From positions 1-64,000 of the forward strand of contig NZ_JASCTH010000011.1 of NCBI RefSeq assembly GCF_030009775.1: a stretch of DNA of 64,000 nt, written 5' to 3'. This document shows, piece after piece, positions 51,014 through 59,126 of the stretch. The notes under the pieces were generated by a model. It saw only the letters and a program-made list of their open reading frames with translations. It was not told the origin of the DNA and did no database searches. Made by a program: the position numbers and the translations under genes. Each line of letters starts with the position of its first letter. Position 1 is the first letter of the stretch. The DNA comes from Actinoplanes sandaracinus (lineage in GTDB: Bacteria > Actinomycetota > Actinomycetes > Mycobacteriales > Micromonosporaceae).

Positions 51014-52051
51014 CTAGTTGACCGACAGGTGCACGTGGTTGGTGTGGTCACTGGACGGGTCGCCACCCGCTCCGCTGTACGACTTCCAGCCACTGCTCGG
51101 TAGCCAGATCCGGCGGTACCAGATCACGTAGAGCACGTGGAGATCGTCGGCGTTGTTGATGAAGTAGTTCGCCAGGTTGTCGCCGTAGGTCTTGTCGCCC
51201 CCGGTCGCGTCTCCCTCGAAGCCGCCCTTCTGCGCGGCGAAGTCGCAGGCGCGCCCCTTGGGGTGCTCGCCACTGTTCTGCGTCCGCCAGCACTTGGTGA
51301 ACCGGGTGAACCCGGCCGACTGCGCCTGCTTCAGCGCGTGCAGTGTGCGCGGGGTGAGGCAACCGCCGGTGCCGGTCGGATCCTTCTCGGTACACCCCGA
51401 GCCGGAACTCGGAGCCGGGTCCGCGTCGGCGCTGTTGCCCCCGTCGGAGTCCGAGGAGGCGTCGGAGCCCTGGTTCGCGGCTTTCAGCGCGGCCTCGGCG
51501 TTCGACTTCTGTTTCGCCATCACGGTGACCTGGTTCTGCTGGTCCTTGATGGCGATGTCGAGGGCGTCCTTGGCCTTCTGCTGCGACTCCCGGGTGGCCT
51601 TGAGGTCCTCGATCGCCTGGTTCTGGTCGGCCGCGACGACGGCCAGGGTCTCGGCCCGGTCCAGGAAGCCGTCGGCCGAGGTGGAGCCGATCAGCGCGGC
51701 CATCGGCCCGGCCCGGCCCGCGGTGTACGCCTGGGCCGCCAACATGTCGAGCGTCTGCTGCTGCGGGCCGAGGGACTCGTCCAGGACCTTGAGTTCCTGG
51801 GTCAGCTTGGCCTGCTGCTCCTTGGAGGTCTTCAGTTTGGCCTTGGCCTCGACGAACCCTTTGGAGGCCTTCTCGAGTTGTTCGACCAGTGACTTGGTTC
51901 CACCTTCGCCATCGTCACCGGAGTCGCCGGGAGCGGCGAGCAGCCGGGGGGCCGCGGTAGCCGGCGTCGGAGCGACGGCCAGTCCGCACGCGGTGACGAG
52001 CAGCGCCATCAACGCCGCTAATCGCCGCGCAGTGTTCTGCTGCACAGGCAT
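51014..52051 (-). CDS. secreted coiled-coil wall protein, c-di-AMP riboswitch controlled (left paralogue)
   Basis: A 345-residue exported protein. A signal peptide (about 1-34, ends TATAAP) is followed by a long coiled coil (55-195: EQLEKASKGFVEAKAKLKTS and so on), a Ser/Asp linker and a C-terminal domain of about 125 residues with Cys pairs. That domain has CTEKDPTGTGGCLTPRTLHAL, EHPKGRACDF and SDHTNHVHLS, the pattern of ARB_07466-like domains seen in wall-associated proteins. The coiled coil resembles CwlO/RipA-type N-termini. ATG 52051 follows AAGGAA. It is paralogous to the divergent gene at 52533. Confidence 0.85.
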   Translation of the reverse strand: MPVQQNTARRLAALMALLVTACGLAVAPTPATAAPRLLAAPGDSGDDGEGGTKSLVEQLEKASKGFVEAKAKLKTSKEQQAKLTQELKVLDESLGPQQQTLDMLAAQAYTAGRAGPMAALIGSTSADGFLDRAETLAVVAADQNQAIEDLKATRESQQKAKDALDIAIKDQQNQVTVMAKQKSNAEAALKAANQGSDASSDSDGGNSADADPAPSSGSGCTEKDPTGTGGCLTPRTLHALKQAQSAGFTRFTKCWRTQNSGEHPKGRACDFAAQKGGFEGDATGGDKTYGDNLANYFINNADDLHVLYVIWYRRIWLPSSGWKSYSGAGGDPSSDHTNHVHLSVN

Positions 52052-52061
52052 TTCCTTCCGT

Positions 52062-52182
52062 CGGCCGCCGGCCGGGTTAGCTGACGGGTTCGGGACGAAG
52101 GAAATCCCTACCGCTAGGCGCGGATTCACCCCGGAGGAAATGTGGATCCCCGGCTCGCCATTGACGGCGATTAGGCGGCGGT
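52062..52182 (-). promoter_or_regulatory. ydaO-yuaA (c-di-AMP) riboswitch, left copy
   Basis: On the minus strand the conserved core is present: CCGGGGATCCA, then CCGGGGTGAATCCGC, CGGTAGGGA, and CCCGAACCCGTCAGCTAAC, closed by a P1 helix of CCGCCGCC with GGCGGC. The order and wording match the ydaO-yuaA class, which binds c-di-AMP and turns wall-hydrolase genes off. The 3' end of P1 lies about 10 nt from the start codon at 52051, so ligand binding could also affect the ribosome-binding site. Confidence 0.88.
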
Positions 52183-52397
52183 TCCCGTACGGGAGCCGCA
52201 ACGACCATACCCACTCCATCAACGGATCGACAGTTCTCGTACGCGGCGCATTTGTCTCGACACGGGCAGTGACAGCAATTACGGAAAGTCGTTGACCGGT
52301 AACACTTTTCGCGGTTACTCGGGTCTGATCCAGAGCGATATCTCGGGTAAGCTGACCGCCGGTCCTGCCAGGACGGCACCGCCCCCGAGTTGCCGGC

Positions 52398-52515
52398 AGG
52401 CCGCCGCCCAATCGTCGAGAGGCGAACCGGGGAACCAGGTCACTGGGGTGAATCCGCAGTTTGCGGTAGGGATCGCTTCCGTCCCGAACCCGTCAGCTAA
52501 CTCGGTCGGCGGTGA
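52398..52515 (+). promoter_or_regulatory. ydaO-yuaA (c-di-AMP) riboswitch, right copy
   Basis: On the plus strand the core reads ACCGGGGAACCA, CTGGGGTGAATCCGC, GCGGTAGGGA, and CCCGAACCCGTCAGCTAACT. GCCGCCG at 52400 pairs with CGGCGG at 52507 to form P1. It is nearly the same as the left copy over its core. It lies 18 nt upstream of the gene at 52533. A possible promoter (TTGACC at 52292-52297, TACTCG at 52316-52321) sits ahead of it, although the -10 is weak. Confidence 0.88.
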
Positions 52516-52532
52516 CACGGAAGGAACCGTTG

Positions 52533-53555
52533 ATGACAGTAGGACCCCGCCGGCGGCTGATACTTGCCCTGGCACCGCTGGTGGCCGCCCTGATGTTCGT
52601 GGCGCCCGCTGCTCCGGCCTCGGCCGAGCCCGGCGGCTCCTCGTCCACCGCCCAGGAGGCGGAACAGGACAAGGACGCACTTCTCTCCGACGTGATCGAG
52701 TCCACAAACCGTCGCTACGTCGCCGCCAAGGCCGCCGTGACGAAGTCGACCCAGAACCAGGCGCAGCTCGCCGTCCGGATCAAAGAGGCCGAAGCCCGGC
52801 GGGACGTCCTGATTCCCGAGGTCGCCGAGATCGCCAAGCAGCAGTACATGACCGGCAACCTGAGCGCCGCCGGTTATCTGCTCAACTCGTCCGACTCCGG
52901 CAACTTCCTGGACAAGGCAGTCTCTCTAGACGAGATCAACCGGCTGCACGACGGCAAGCTGCGCGAGCTCAACGAGGCGCTCCGGACGGTCAGCGAGAGC
53001 AAGGTCCGGCTCGACGCCGAGGTCAAGCAGCAGCAGCTGGACGCCGACGTGATGAAGAAGCAGAAGGAGTCGGCCGAGAAGGCGCTGACTCTGGTCGGCG
53101 GCAAGGGCGTCACCAAGGGCTTCGTGGTGGCCGACTCTCCGAAAGCCGCCCCGGCGCCGCGCAACTCCAGCGGCGGATTCTCGCCGGAGGGCTGCAGCGA
53201 GAAGGACCCGACCACCGGCGGCTGTGTGACGAAGCGCACGCTTCACATGTACAAGGAAGTCAAGAAAGCCGGCTTCGACAACTTCGTGGGCTGCCACCGC
53301 ACCGGCGGGCCCTACGAACACCCCAAGGGCCGTGCCTGTGACTGGTCCCTGCAGAAGACCGGCTTCTCGGACTACGACACCGACAAGGAATTCAAGTACG
53401 GCAACGACTTGATGGCGTTCCTCGTCCGCAACGGTGAAGAACTGGGCATCTACTACGTGATCTGGAACAAGCAGATCTGGTTCCCGGCCTCGGGCTGGAA
53501 GGAATACCACGGGGTCAGCGCCCACACTGACCACGTGCACGTCTCGATGCTCTAG
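52533..53555 (+). CDS. secreted coiled-coil wall protein, c-di-AMP riboswitch controlled (right paralogue)
   Basis: A 340-residue exported protein. A signal peptide ends near PASAEP (about residue 32). A coiled coil follows at about 40-185 (VIESTNRRYVAAKAAVTKST, IKEAEARRDVLIPEVAEIAK). The C-terminal domain has CSEKDPTTGGCVTKRTLHMY, EHPKGRACDW and SAHTDHVHVSML. It aligns with the left paralogue along its whole length. ATG 52533 has GAAGGAA eight bases upstream and is preferred over GTG 52512, which would lie inside the riboswitch P1. It probably acts on or binds peptidoglycan outside the cell. A strong terminator follows. Confidence 0.87.
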   Translation: MTVGPRRRLILALAPLVAALMFVAPAAPASAEPGGSSSTAQEAEQDKDALLSDVIESTNRRYVAAKAAVTKSTQNQAQLAVRIKEAEARRDVLIPEVAEIAKQQYMTGNLSAAGYLLNSSDSGNFLDKAVSLDEINRLHDGKLRELNEALRTVSESKVRLDAEVKQQQLDADVMKKQKESAEKALTLVGGKGVTKGFVVADSPKAAPAPRNSSGGFSPEGCSEKDPTTGGCVTKRTLHMYKEVKKAGFDNFVGCHRTGGPYEHPKGRACDWSLQKTGFSDYDTDKEFKYGNDLMAFLVRNGEELGIYYVIWNKQIWFPASGWKEYHGVSAHTDHVHVSML

Positions 53556-53560
53556 ACCTC

Positions 53561-53602
53561 GTGAAAACGGCCCCCGCCCATCAGGGCGGGGGCCGTTTTC
53601 AC
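53561..53602. terminator. strong bidirectional terminator
   Basis: A perfect 19-bp inverted repeat (GTGAAAACGGCCCCCGCCC and its complement) encloses the loop ATCA. The AAAA on one arm and TTTT on the other give a T-tract in both directions. It lies between the convergent stops at 53555 and 53610 and should terminate both genes. Confidence 0.93.
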
Positions 53603-53609
53603 GCGCTGG

Positions 53610-55973
53610 TCAGTGCACCGCGCGCCGCACCGGCGCCCGCCCGTAGGGCTGGGCCGGAGCCGGGCCGGCCGGCGCCGCCGACGGGATCGGCATGGTCACC
53701 GGGCGCACCTGCGTCACCTCGAGCTCCTTGCCGTGGTGCAGCAGGGTGAGCCGGGCCTGGCCGCCGCCGTTGCGCAGCGAGTACGTCACCTCGTCGGAGG
53801 TCACGTTGACCCGCAGCCGCAGGCCGCGCCAGAGCAGCGAGAATTCCAGGTTGTTGATGCGGGTGGGCAGCCGCGGGGCGAACGAGAGCTGACCGTTGAA
53901 GTCACGCATCCCGCCCAGGCCGGCGACCAGCGCGATCCAGGAACCGGCCAACGATGCCACGTGCACGCCGTCCCGCGCGTTGCGGTGCAGGTCGTGCAGG
54001 TCCATCAGAGCGGCCTCGCCCAGATAGTCGTGGGCCAGTTCCAGGTGGCCGGTCTCGGCCGCCATGACGGCCTGGATGCAGGCCGACAGCGAGGAGTCCC
54101 GGACGGTCCGCGCGTCGTAGTAGGCGAAGTTTCGCGCCTTCTCCTCCGGCGTGAACGCGTCGCCGCGGATGTACATCGCCATCACCAGGTCGGCCTGCTT
54201 GACCACCTGTTTGCGGTACAGGTCGAAGTACGGGAAGTTGAGCAGCAGCGGGTACCCCTCCGGCGGGGTGTTCTCGAAGTCCCACTCCTGGAGCCGGGTG
54301 AAGCCCTCGCACTGCTGGTGGACACCGAGTTCCTTGTCGTACGGGATGTGCACGGCCGCCGCCGCGTCCCGCCAGGACGCCGTCTCCTCGTCGTCCACCC
54401 CGAGCCCGCGGGCCAGGTCCGGGTGCCGCTTGCAGGCCTCGACCGCGGTCATCAGGTTCTGCTGGGCCATCAGGTTGGTGTAGATGTTGTCGTTCACCAC
54501 GGCGGTGTACTCGTCCGGCCCGGTGACGCCGTCGATGTGGAACCGCCCGTGCCGGTCGTGGTGGCCCAGCGACCGCCACAGCCGGGCGGTCTCGACCAGC
54601 AACTCCAGCCCGACCTCACGCTCGAAGTCGTAGTCGCCGGTGGCCTGCACGTAACGGCGGACCGCGTCGGCGATGTCGGCGGCGATGTGGAACCCGGCCG
54701 TGCCCGCCGGCCAGTACCCGGAACACTCCTGGCCGCGGATGGTCCGCCACGGGAACGCCGCGCCCTGCAGGCCGAGCGTCTGGGCCCGCTCCCGGGCGAG
54801 GTCCAGCGTCGAGTGCCGCCAGCGCAGCACGTCGGCCGCCGCGGAGGGCTGGGTGTACGTCAGAGCGGGCAGCACGAACGTCTCGGCGTCCCAGAACGTG
54901 TGGCCGTCGTACCCCGGCCCGGTGAGGCCCTTGGAGCCGATCGGGCGCTTCTCCGCCCGAGCGCCGGCCTGGAGGGTGTGGAAGAGCCCGAACCGGACGG
55001 CCTGCTGCACCTCCGGGTCGCCCTCGACCTTGACGTCGGAATGGTCCCAGAACGCGTCCAGGTAGTCGCTCTGCTGCTGGACCAGACCGTCCCAGCCGTC
55101 CAGGCGGGCACTGGCCAGAGCGGCGCCGACCTGGTCACGCAGCGCGGGCAGCGAGCGCATGCTGGACCAGCCGTAGGCGGCCAGCTTGACCACCCGCAGC
55201 TTCTGTCCCGGCTCCAGCCGGCAGGCGACCGTGGTGCGCAGCCAGTCCGGGTGGCCCTCGGTGGTGATGGCGTGCCGACCCGGCGTCTCGACGAGGTGCT
55301 CCATGGCCGCGGCCATCCGCAGGTCGCTGGCCTTGGTCCGGTGCACCAGGATGCCGCCGGTGGGCTGCTCCAGCATCTCCTCGGCCTGCAACGGCCGGTC
55401 CAGGACGGCGGCGACCCGCGGGTCCTTGCTCATCGGCGGCAGTTGCTCGTTGGCGACCAGCTCGGACTGCAGGATCAGCCGGGTGGACTCGTGCAGCGGC
55501 TCGACCTCGTAGAGGAACGCGACGACCGCGCGCTGAGTGAAGGAGACCAGCCGCACGGTGCGCACCCGGACGCCCTTGCCGGACGGGGACACCCACTCGA
55601 CGACCCGTTCCAGCGTGCCGGCCCGCATGTCCAGGCACCGTTCGTGGGACAACAGCTCGCCGTACCGCACGTCGAACGGCTCGTCGTCGACGAGCAGGCG
55701 CATGAGTTTGGCGTTGGTGATGTTGACCATGGTCTGGCCGGACTCGGGGAAGCCGTACCCGCCCTCGGCGTGGGGCAGCGGCCGCAACTCGTAGAAGGAG
55801 TTCAGGTAGCTGCCGGGCAGACCGTGCGGTTCACCCTCGTCCAGGTTTCCGCGTATCCCGATGTGGCCGTTGGAGAGGGCGAACACCGACTCGGACTGGG
55901 CCAGCAGGTCCAGATCCAGCCGGGTCTCCCGGATGTGCCAAGGGTCGACGGGGTAGGCCCGTTCACGGATCAC
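53610..55973 (-). CDS. GH65 glycoside phosphorylase (maltose/trehalose/kojibiose type)
   Basis: A 787-residue family 65 enzyme. An N-terminal beta-sandwich (to about 280) is followed by the (alpha/alpha)6 barrel and a C-terminal sheet. The general acid is Glu488 in GVTGPDEYTAVVNDN. The phosphate-site and barrel segments include GPGYDGHTFWDAE and YYDARTVRDSSLS. Members phosphorolyse an alpha-glucosyl disaccharide to beta-glucose 1-phosphate plus glucose. The adjacent beta-phosphoglucomutase (44-bp gap upstream on the same strand) takes the product to glucose 6-phosphate. Which disaccharide is used cannot be told. GTG 55973 has GAGAGG upstream. Confidence 0.93.
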   Translation of the reverse strand: MIRERAYPVDPWHIRETRLDLDLLAQSESVFALSNGHIGIRGNLDEGEPHGLPGSYLNSFYELRPLPHAEGGYGFPESGQTMVNITNAKLMRLLVDDEPFDVRYGELLSHERCLDMRAGTLERVVEWVSPSGKGVRVRTVRLVSFTQRAVVAFLYEVEPLHESTRLILQSELVANEQLPPMSKDPRVAAVLDRPLQAEEMLEQPTGGILVHRTKASDLRMAAAMEHLVETPGRHAITTEGHPDWLRTTVACRLEPGQKLRVVKLAAYGWSSMRSLPALRDQVGAALASARLDGWDGLVQQQSDYLDAFWDHSDVKVEGDPEVQQAVRFGLFHTLQAGARAEKRPIGSKGLTGPGYDGHTFWDAETFVLPALTYTQPSAAADVLRWRHSTLDLARERAQTLGLQGAAFPWRTIRGQECSGYWPAGTAGFHIAADIADAVRRYVQATGDYDFEREVGLELLVETARLWRSLGHHDRHGRFHIDGVTGPDEYTAVVNDNIYTNLMAQQNLMTAVEACKRHPDLARGLGVDDEETASWRDAAAAVHIPYDKELGVHQQCEGFTRLQEWDFENTPPEGYPLLLNFPYFDLYRKQVVKQADLVMAMYIRGDAFTPEEKARNFAYYDARTVRDSSLSACIQAVMAAETGHLELAHDYLGEAALMDLHDLHRNARDGVHVASLAGSWIALVAGLGGMRDFNGQLSFAPRLPTRINNLEFSLLWRGLRLRVNVTSDEVTYSLRNGGGQARLTLLHHGKELEVTQVRPVTMPIPSAAPAGPAPAQPYGRAPVRRAVH

Positions 55974-56017
55974 GGTCGTGCCTCTCGTAACCGATTTCTG
56001 AGGAGGTCGTGAAGTCT

Positions 56018-56758
56018 CTAGCGAGGGAGGAGTTCGGACAGGTCGGTCACCACGACGTCGGCGCCGTGTTCGCGCAGCGCCTCAGCCTGGCCCACCCGGT
56101 CCACACCGATCACGATGCCGAACCCGCCGGCACGTCCGGCGGCCACGCCCGCCTGCGCGTCCTCGTAGACGGCACAGTTCGCCGGGTCGAGGCCGAGCAG
56201 CTCGGCACCGTACAGGAAGGTGTCCGGCGCGGGCTTGCCGGGCAGGCCCAGTTCACGCGCGACGACACCGTCCACCCGGGCTTCCAGGAGATCGGCGATT
56301 CCGGCCGCCTCCAGGACGTCCTTGCAGTTGGCGCTCGCCGACACGACCACGCGGCGCAAGCCGGCGGCTTTGGCGGCTTTCAGGTACTCCACCGATCCGG
56401 GATAGACCTGGACGGCGCCTTCCTTGATCTTCTGTAGCACGAGGACGTTCTTGCGATTGCCGATGCCGTTGACGGTCTCCCGATCAGGGGTGTCATCGGG
56501 TCCGCCCTCCGGAAGGACGATGCCGCGCGAGGCCAGGAAGGTCCGGACCCCGTCAGCACGCTGGCGGCCGTCGACATACCGGTGATAGTCGGAGCCTGAA
56601 TCGAATGGCACAAACGCTAGACCATGCCGCGCGGACCACGCTGTCAGAAACGAGTCGAACGTTTGTTTCCACGCGGCATTGTGCACGAGCGCGGTCTGCG
56701 TCAGCACCCCGTCAAGATCGAAGAGGCAAGCGGTCACCTGTGAAGGAAGTCCGAGCAC
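56018..56758 (-). CDS. beta-phosphoglucomutase (HAD superfamily)
   Basis: A 246-residue HAD enzyme. Motif I is CLFDLDGVLTQTA, with nucleophile Asp14 and acid/base Asp16. A helical cap follows (AWKQTFDSFLTAW). Motif II Ser/Thr is in VVVSASANCKD, Lys in GLPGKPAPDTFL, and motif IV acidic residues in VYEDAQAGVAAG. It converts beta-glucose 1-phosphate to glucose 6-phosphate through a beta-glucose 1,6-bisphosphate intermediate. It is encoded just upstream of the GH65 phosphorylase, the usual pairing. GTG 56758 starts it. Confidence 0.92.
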   Translation of the reverse strand: MLGLPSQVTACLFDLDGVLTQTALVHNAAWKQTFDSFLTAWSARHGLAFVPFDSGSDYHRYVDGRQRADGVRTFLASRGIVLPEGGPDDTPDRETVNGIGNRKNVLVLQKIKEGAVQVYPGSVEYLKAAKAAGLRRVVVSASANCKDVLEAAGIADLLEARVDGVVARELGLPGKPAPDTFLYGAELLGLDPANCAVYEDAQAGVAAGRAGGFGIVIGVDRVGQAEALREHGADVVVTDLSELLPR

Positions 56759-56849
56759 GCGCCCAATGTAGCCGGAGCCGCTCGCGGGCGAGAGCCGAAG
56801 GGCACCTTCACATTTCCACGATGGTTTACAAGTCGTTCAACCTGCCGAT

Positions 56850-57332
56850 TCACCGGGAACCCGGCACGGCCTCCAGGCTGATCCGCATTCCGATCGAGGT
56901 GCCGATCGGTCCGGTCGCCGTCGTCACCTCATCGCACAACTGGTGCGCCAGCCACAGGCCGCGCCCGCCGACCTCGAACGCCTCGGGGGTGTGCAGGCCG
57001 TCCAGATAGGCGCCCGGGATGCCGGGACCGGAGTCGGTCACCACGCACCACACCGATCCGTCCTCGATCTTCAGCACGACCCGGCCGTTGCCGCCGGCGT
57101 GCAGCACCACGTTGGTGATCACCTCGTTGACGGCGAGCACGAAGCCGTCCTGCCTGTCGCCGACGAGACCGGTCGCGCCGAGCAGCCGGGTGATCTCGTG
57201 ACGAAGAACGGTGATGTCGTCCTGCCCGAACGCGCGGTCCAGCAGCACCGGCCACTCCCGGGGCGGGGCGGCATGGGTCCTCGGCTCCCCGTCGAGAGCC
57301 GAACGCACGCTCTGGCCGATCCTGTCCTCCAC
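56850..57332 (-). CDS. HATPase-domain anti-sigma regulatory-like protein
   Basis: A 160-residue protein starting at GTG 57332. The C-terminal 100 residues form a GHKL ATPase fold with N box AVNEVITNVVLHAGGNG, G1 box VTDSGPGIPG and G2 box GGRGLWLAHQLCDEV. All three boxes look functional, unlike the first HATPase protein at 683-1105. The N-terminal 60 residues are variable. Such proteins act as serine kinases or anti-sigma factors. No sigma or STAS gene is adjacent, so the partner is unknown. The direct neighbours are the beta-phosphoglucomutase downstream and the ABC ATPase upstream. Confidence 0.83.
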   Translation of the reverse strand: MEDRIGQSVRSALDGEPRTHAAPPREWPVLLDRAFGQDDITVLRHEITRLLGATGLVGDRQDGFVLAVNEVITNVVLHAGGNGRVVLKIEDGSVWCVVTDSGPGIPGAYLDGLHTPEAFEVGGRGLWLAHQLCDEVTTATGPIGTSIGMRISLEAVPGSR

Positions 57333-57414
57333 CGTCGTGCAGCCTACGCGCTGTGGCCGTCCGGTGGCAGGAGGCATCCGCAGAACGCGCCCGGAAGTGC
57401 CGCCGATCGCGCTG

Positions 57415-58707
57415 TCAGCGCCAGCCCACATCGATGCGGTCACCCCGCTGGTCGAAGAAGTGCACGGCGTCCATCCGCACCGAGACAGCCAGCGGATGAC
57501 CGGACGTGACCTGCGGGTACGGCGCCAGCCGGACCGCCAGCTCAGCCGGTTTACGACTGTGCCGGCCGGCATCAGTCAGCACCGCCCCGCGGCCCTCGGG
57601 GGCCAACTCCTCGGACATGCCGGGACGCTTCAGCCGTTGCAGCGCACCGCCCAACCGTTTGAACGCCCCGCCACTGCCGCGGGAGTCGGTCACCGCGGCC
57701 CCGATCTCGTCGACCACGATCGCGGTGGCGCCGACGTCCAGGTATGCCAGCGACTCGTGCCCATGGTGCTCCAGGTAGCGGATCCGCCCCTGGAAGACGT
57801 GGCCCTGCGTGTCCGGGGTGACCGGGGTGAGCGCCTCGGCCCGGATGCCGACCACGATCCGCTCACCGTGGTATCGGGCCACCGCCCGTGCCCGCGGATC
57901 GTTCCACGGCAGGTAGAGGGTCTGCTCACCGAAGTTCAGCGCGATGTAGCGGTCCAGGTGCACGTAGACCGCGGCCTCGAGCAGGTTCATCTTCGGCGAG
58001 CCGAGGAAGGCCGCCGTGTAGAGGGTCGCCGGGCGGCGGTAGACCTCGGTCGGGGTGCCGAGATCCTGAAGCACGCCCTTGCGCATGATCGCGACCCGGT
58101 CGGCCATGGTCAGCGCCTCGGCCTGGTCGTGCGTGACGTACATCGTCGTCACGCCCAGTTCCCGGGTCATGCTGGTGATCTCGGCCCGCAGTTCCGCGCG
58201 CAGCCCGCTGTCGAGGTTGGACAGTGGCTCGTCCATCAGGAAAATGCCGGGCCGCCGCACCATGGCGCGGCCCATCGCCACCCGCTGCCGCTGCCCACCG
58301 GAGAGCTGGCTGGGCCGCCGGCCCAGCACCTCACCGATCCCGAGCGCACCGGCGATCGCGTCCACCCGGTCCTGCCGGGGCGACTGCTCGATCCCCGACA
58401 GCTTGAGTGGGAAGCCGATGTTCTCCGACACGGTCATGTGCGGATAGAGCGCAAAGTCCTGAAACACCATGGCGATGCTGCGATCCCGTGGCGGCAGTTC
58501 CAGCACGGGCTCGCCATTGAGCAGGATGTCCCCCCGGGTGGGGTCCTCCAGCCCGGCGATCATCCGCAGCACGGTGGACTTACCGCAGCCCGACGGCCCG
58601 AGCAGAACCATGAACTCGCCGTCCTGCACCTCCAGGCTGACGTTGTCTACGGCATAGGTGCCGTCCGGCCAGATCTTGGTGACGTCTTTGAGCGCGACGG
58701 TGGACAC
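57415..58707 (-). CDS. sugar-type ABC transporter ATPase (UgpC/MsmK-like)
   Basis: A 430-residue ABC ATPase. Walker A is GPSGCGKS (37-44), the signature LSGGQRQRVAMGRA, Walker B IFLMDEPLSNLD, and the switch His in YVTHDQAEAL. A long C-terminal MOBE/TOBE regulatory domain with an extra insertion runs from about 235 to the end. GTG 58707 sits six bases after GGGAGG and is preferred over TTG 58713. No permease or binding protein gene is near. It may serve several sugar importers as MsmK-type shared ATPases do, possibly including those feeding the GH65 pathway nearby. Confidence 0.9.
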   Translation of the reverse strand: MSTVALKDVTKIWPDGTYAVDNVSLEVQDGEFMVLLGPSGCGKSTVLRMIAGLEDPTRGDILLNGEPVLELPPRDRSIAMVFQDFALYPHMTVSENIGFPLKLSGIEQSPRQDRVDAIAGALGIGEVLGRRPSQLSGGQRQRVAMGRAMVRRPGIFLMDEPLSNLDSGLRAELRAEITSMTRELGVTTMYVTHDQAEALTMADRVAIMRKGVLQDLGTPTEVYRRPATLYTAAFLGSPKMNLLEAAVYVHLDRYIALNFGEQTLYLPWNDPRARAVARYHGERIVVGIRAEALTPVTPDTQGHVFQGRIRYLEHHGHESLAYLDVGATAIVVDEIGAAVTDSRGSGGAFKRLGGALQRLKRPGMSEELAPEGRGAVLTDAGRHSRKPAELAVRLAPYPQVTSGHPLAVSVRMDAVHFFDQRGDRIDVGWR

Positions 58708-59126
58708 CGTCAACCTCCCGCGATCGAGGGCGATCCCGAGCCCACGACGGTCGGCGATCGGGCACTAACTCTGCGAGTGCCTTCGATGCTTCACCATCGG
58801 GCGAAAGTGCCATTTGCCCATAGTGATCATTCGATTACAGAAACCTGAACACCCGAGGTCATCCGTGTGCACGTGCACACCCCCGATGCCGTACGGCCAC
58901 GCGCCGCCAACCCCGCAGGGGACTCGCACCGCGACGACTCCGGTTCCCGGCCGGCACGCGACCGCCGGGCTGTTCTCGTGCTCACCGAGCCCGCTCCCGG
59001 TGCCGCGTGAGCCCGCCGAGACAGCCATCGGAGCGGACCCGGCCGGACCAAGGCCCAGGGAGACCCCGGCCAGCCGTCAGAGCCGTCTCAGCACCCCTGA
59101 GGCAGCGCGGACCGCCGGCCGGGATC
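58708..59126. other. intergenic region upstream of the ABC ATPase
   Basis: This 419-bp region has the ABC ATPase promoter at its left end and the 3' flank of the CDP-alcohol phosphotransferase gene at its right. A less GC-rich patch lies at 58790-58860. The only structure that stands out is the 16-bp palindrome listed separately. No gene is supported. Confidence 0.45.
58865..58880. promoter_or_regulatory. 16-bp perfect palindrome, possible operator
   Basis: GTGTGCACGTGCACAC is a perfect palindrome with no spacer. It lies 158 bp upstream of the ABC ATPase start at 58707, next to an AT-richer patch. The length and symmetry suit a dimeric regulator such as a LacI- or GntR-type protein. No regulator gene is adjacent, so the assignment is tentative. 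Confidence 0.4.
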
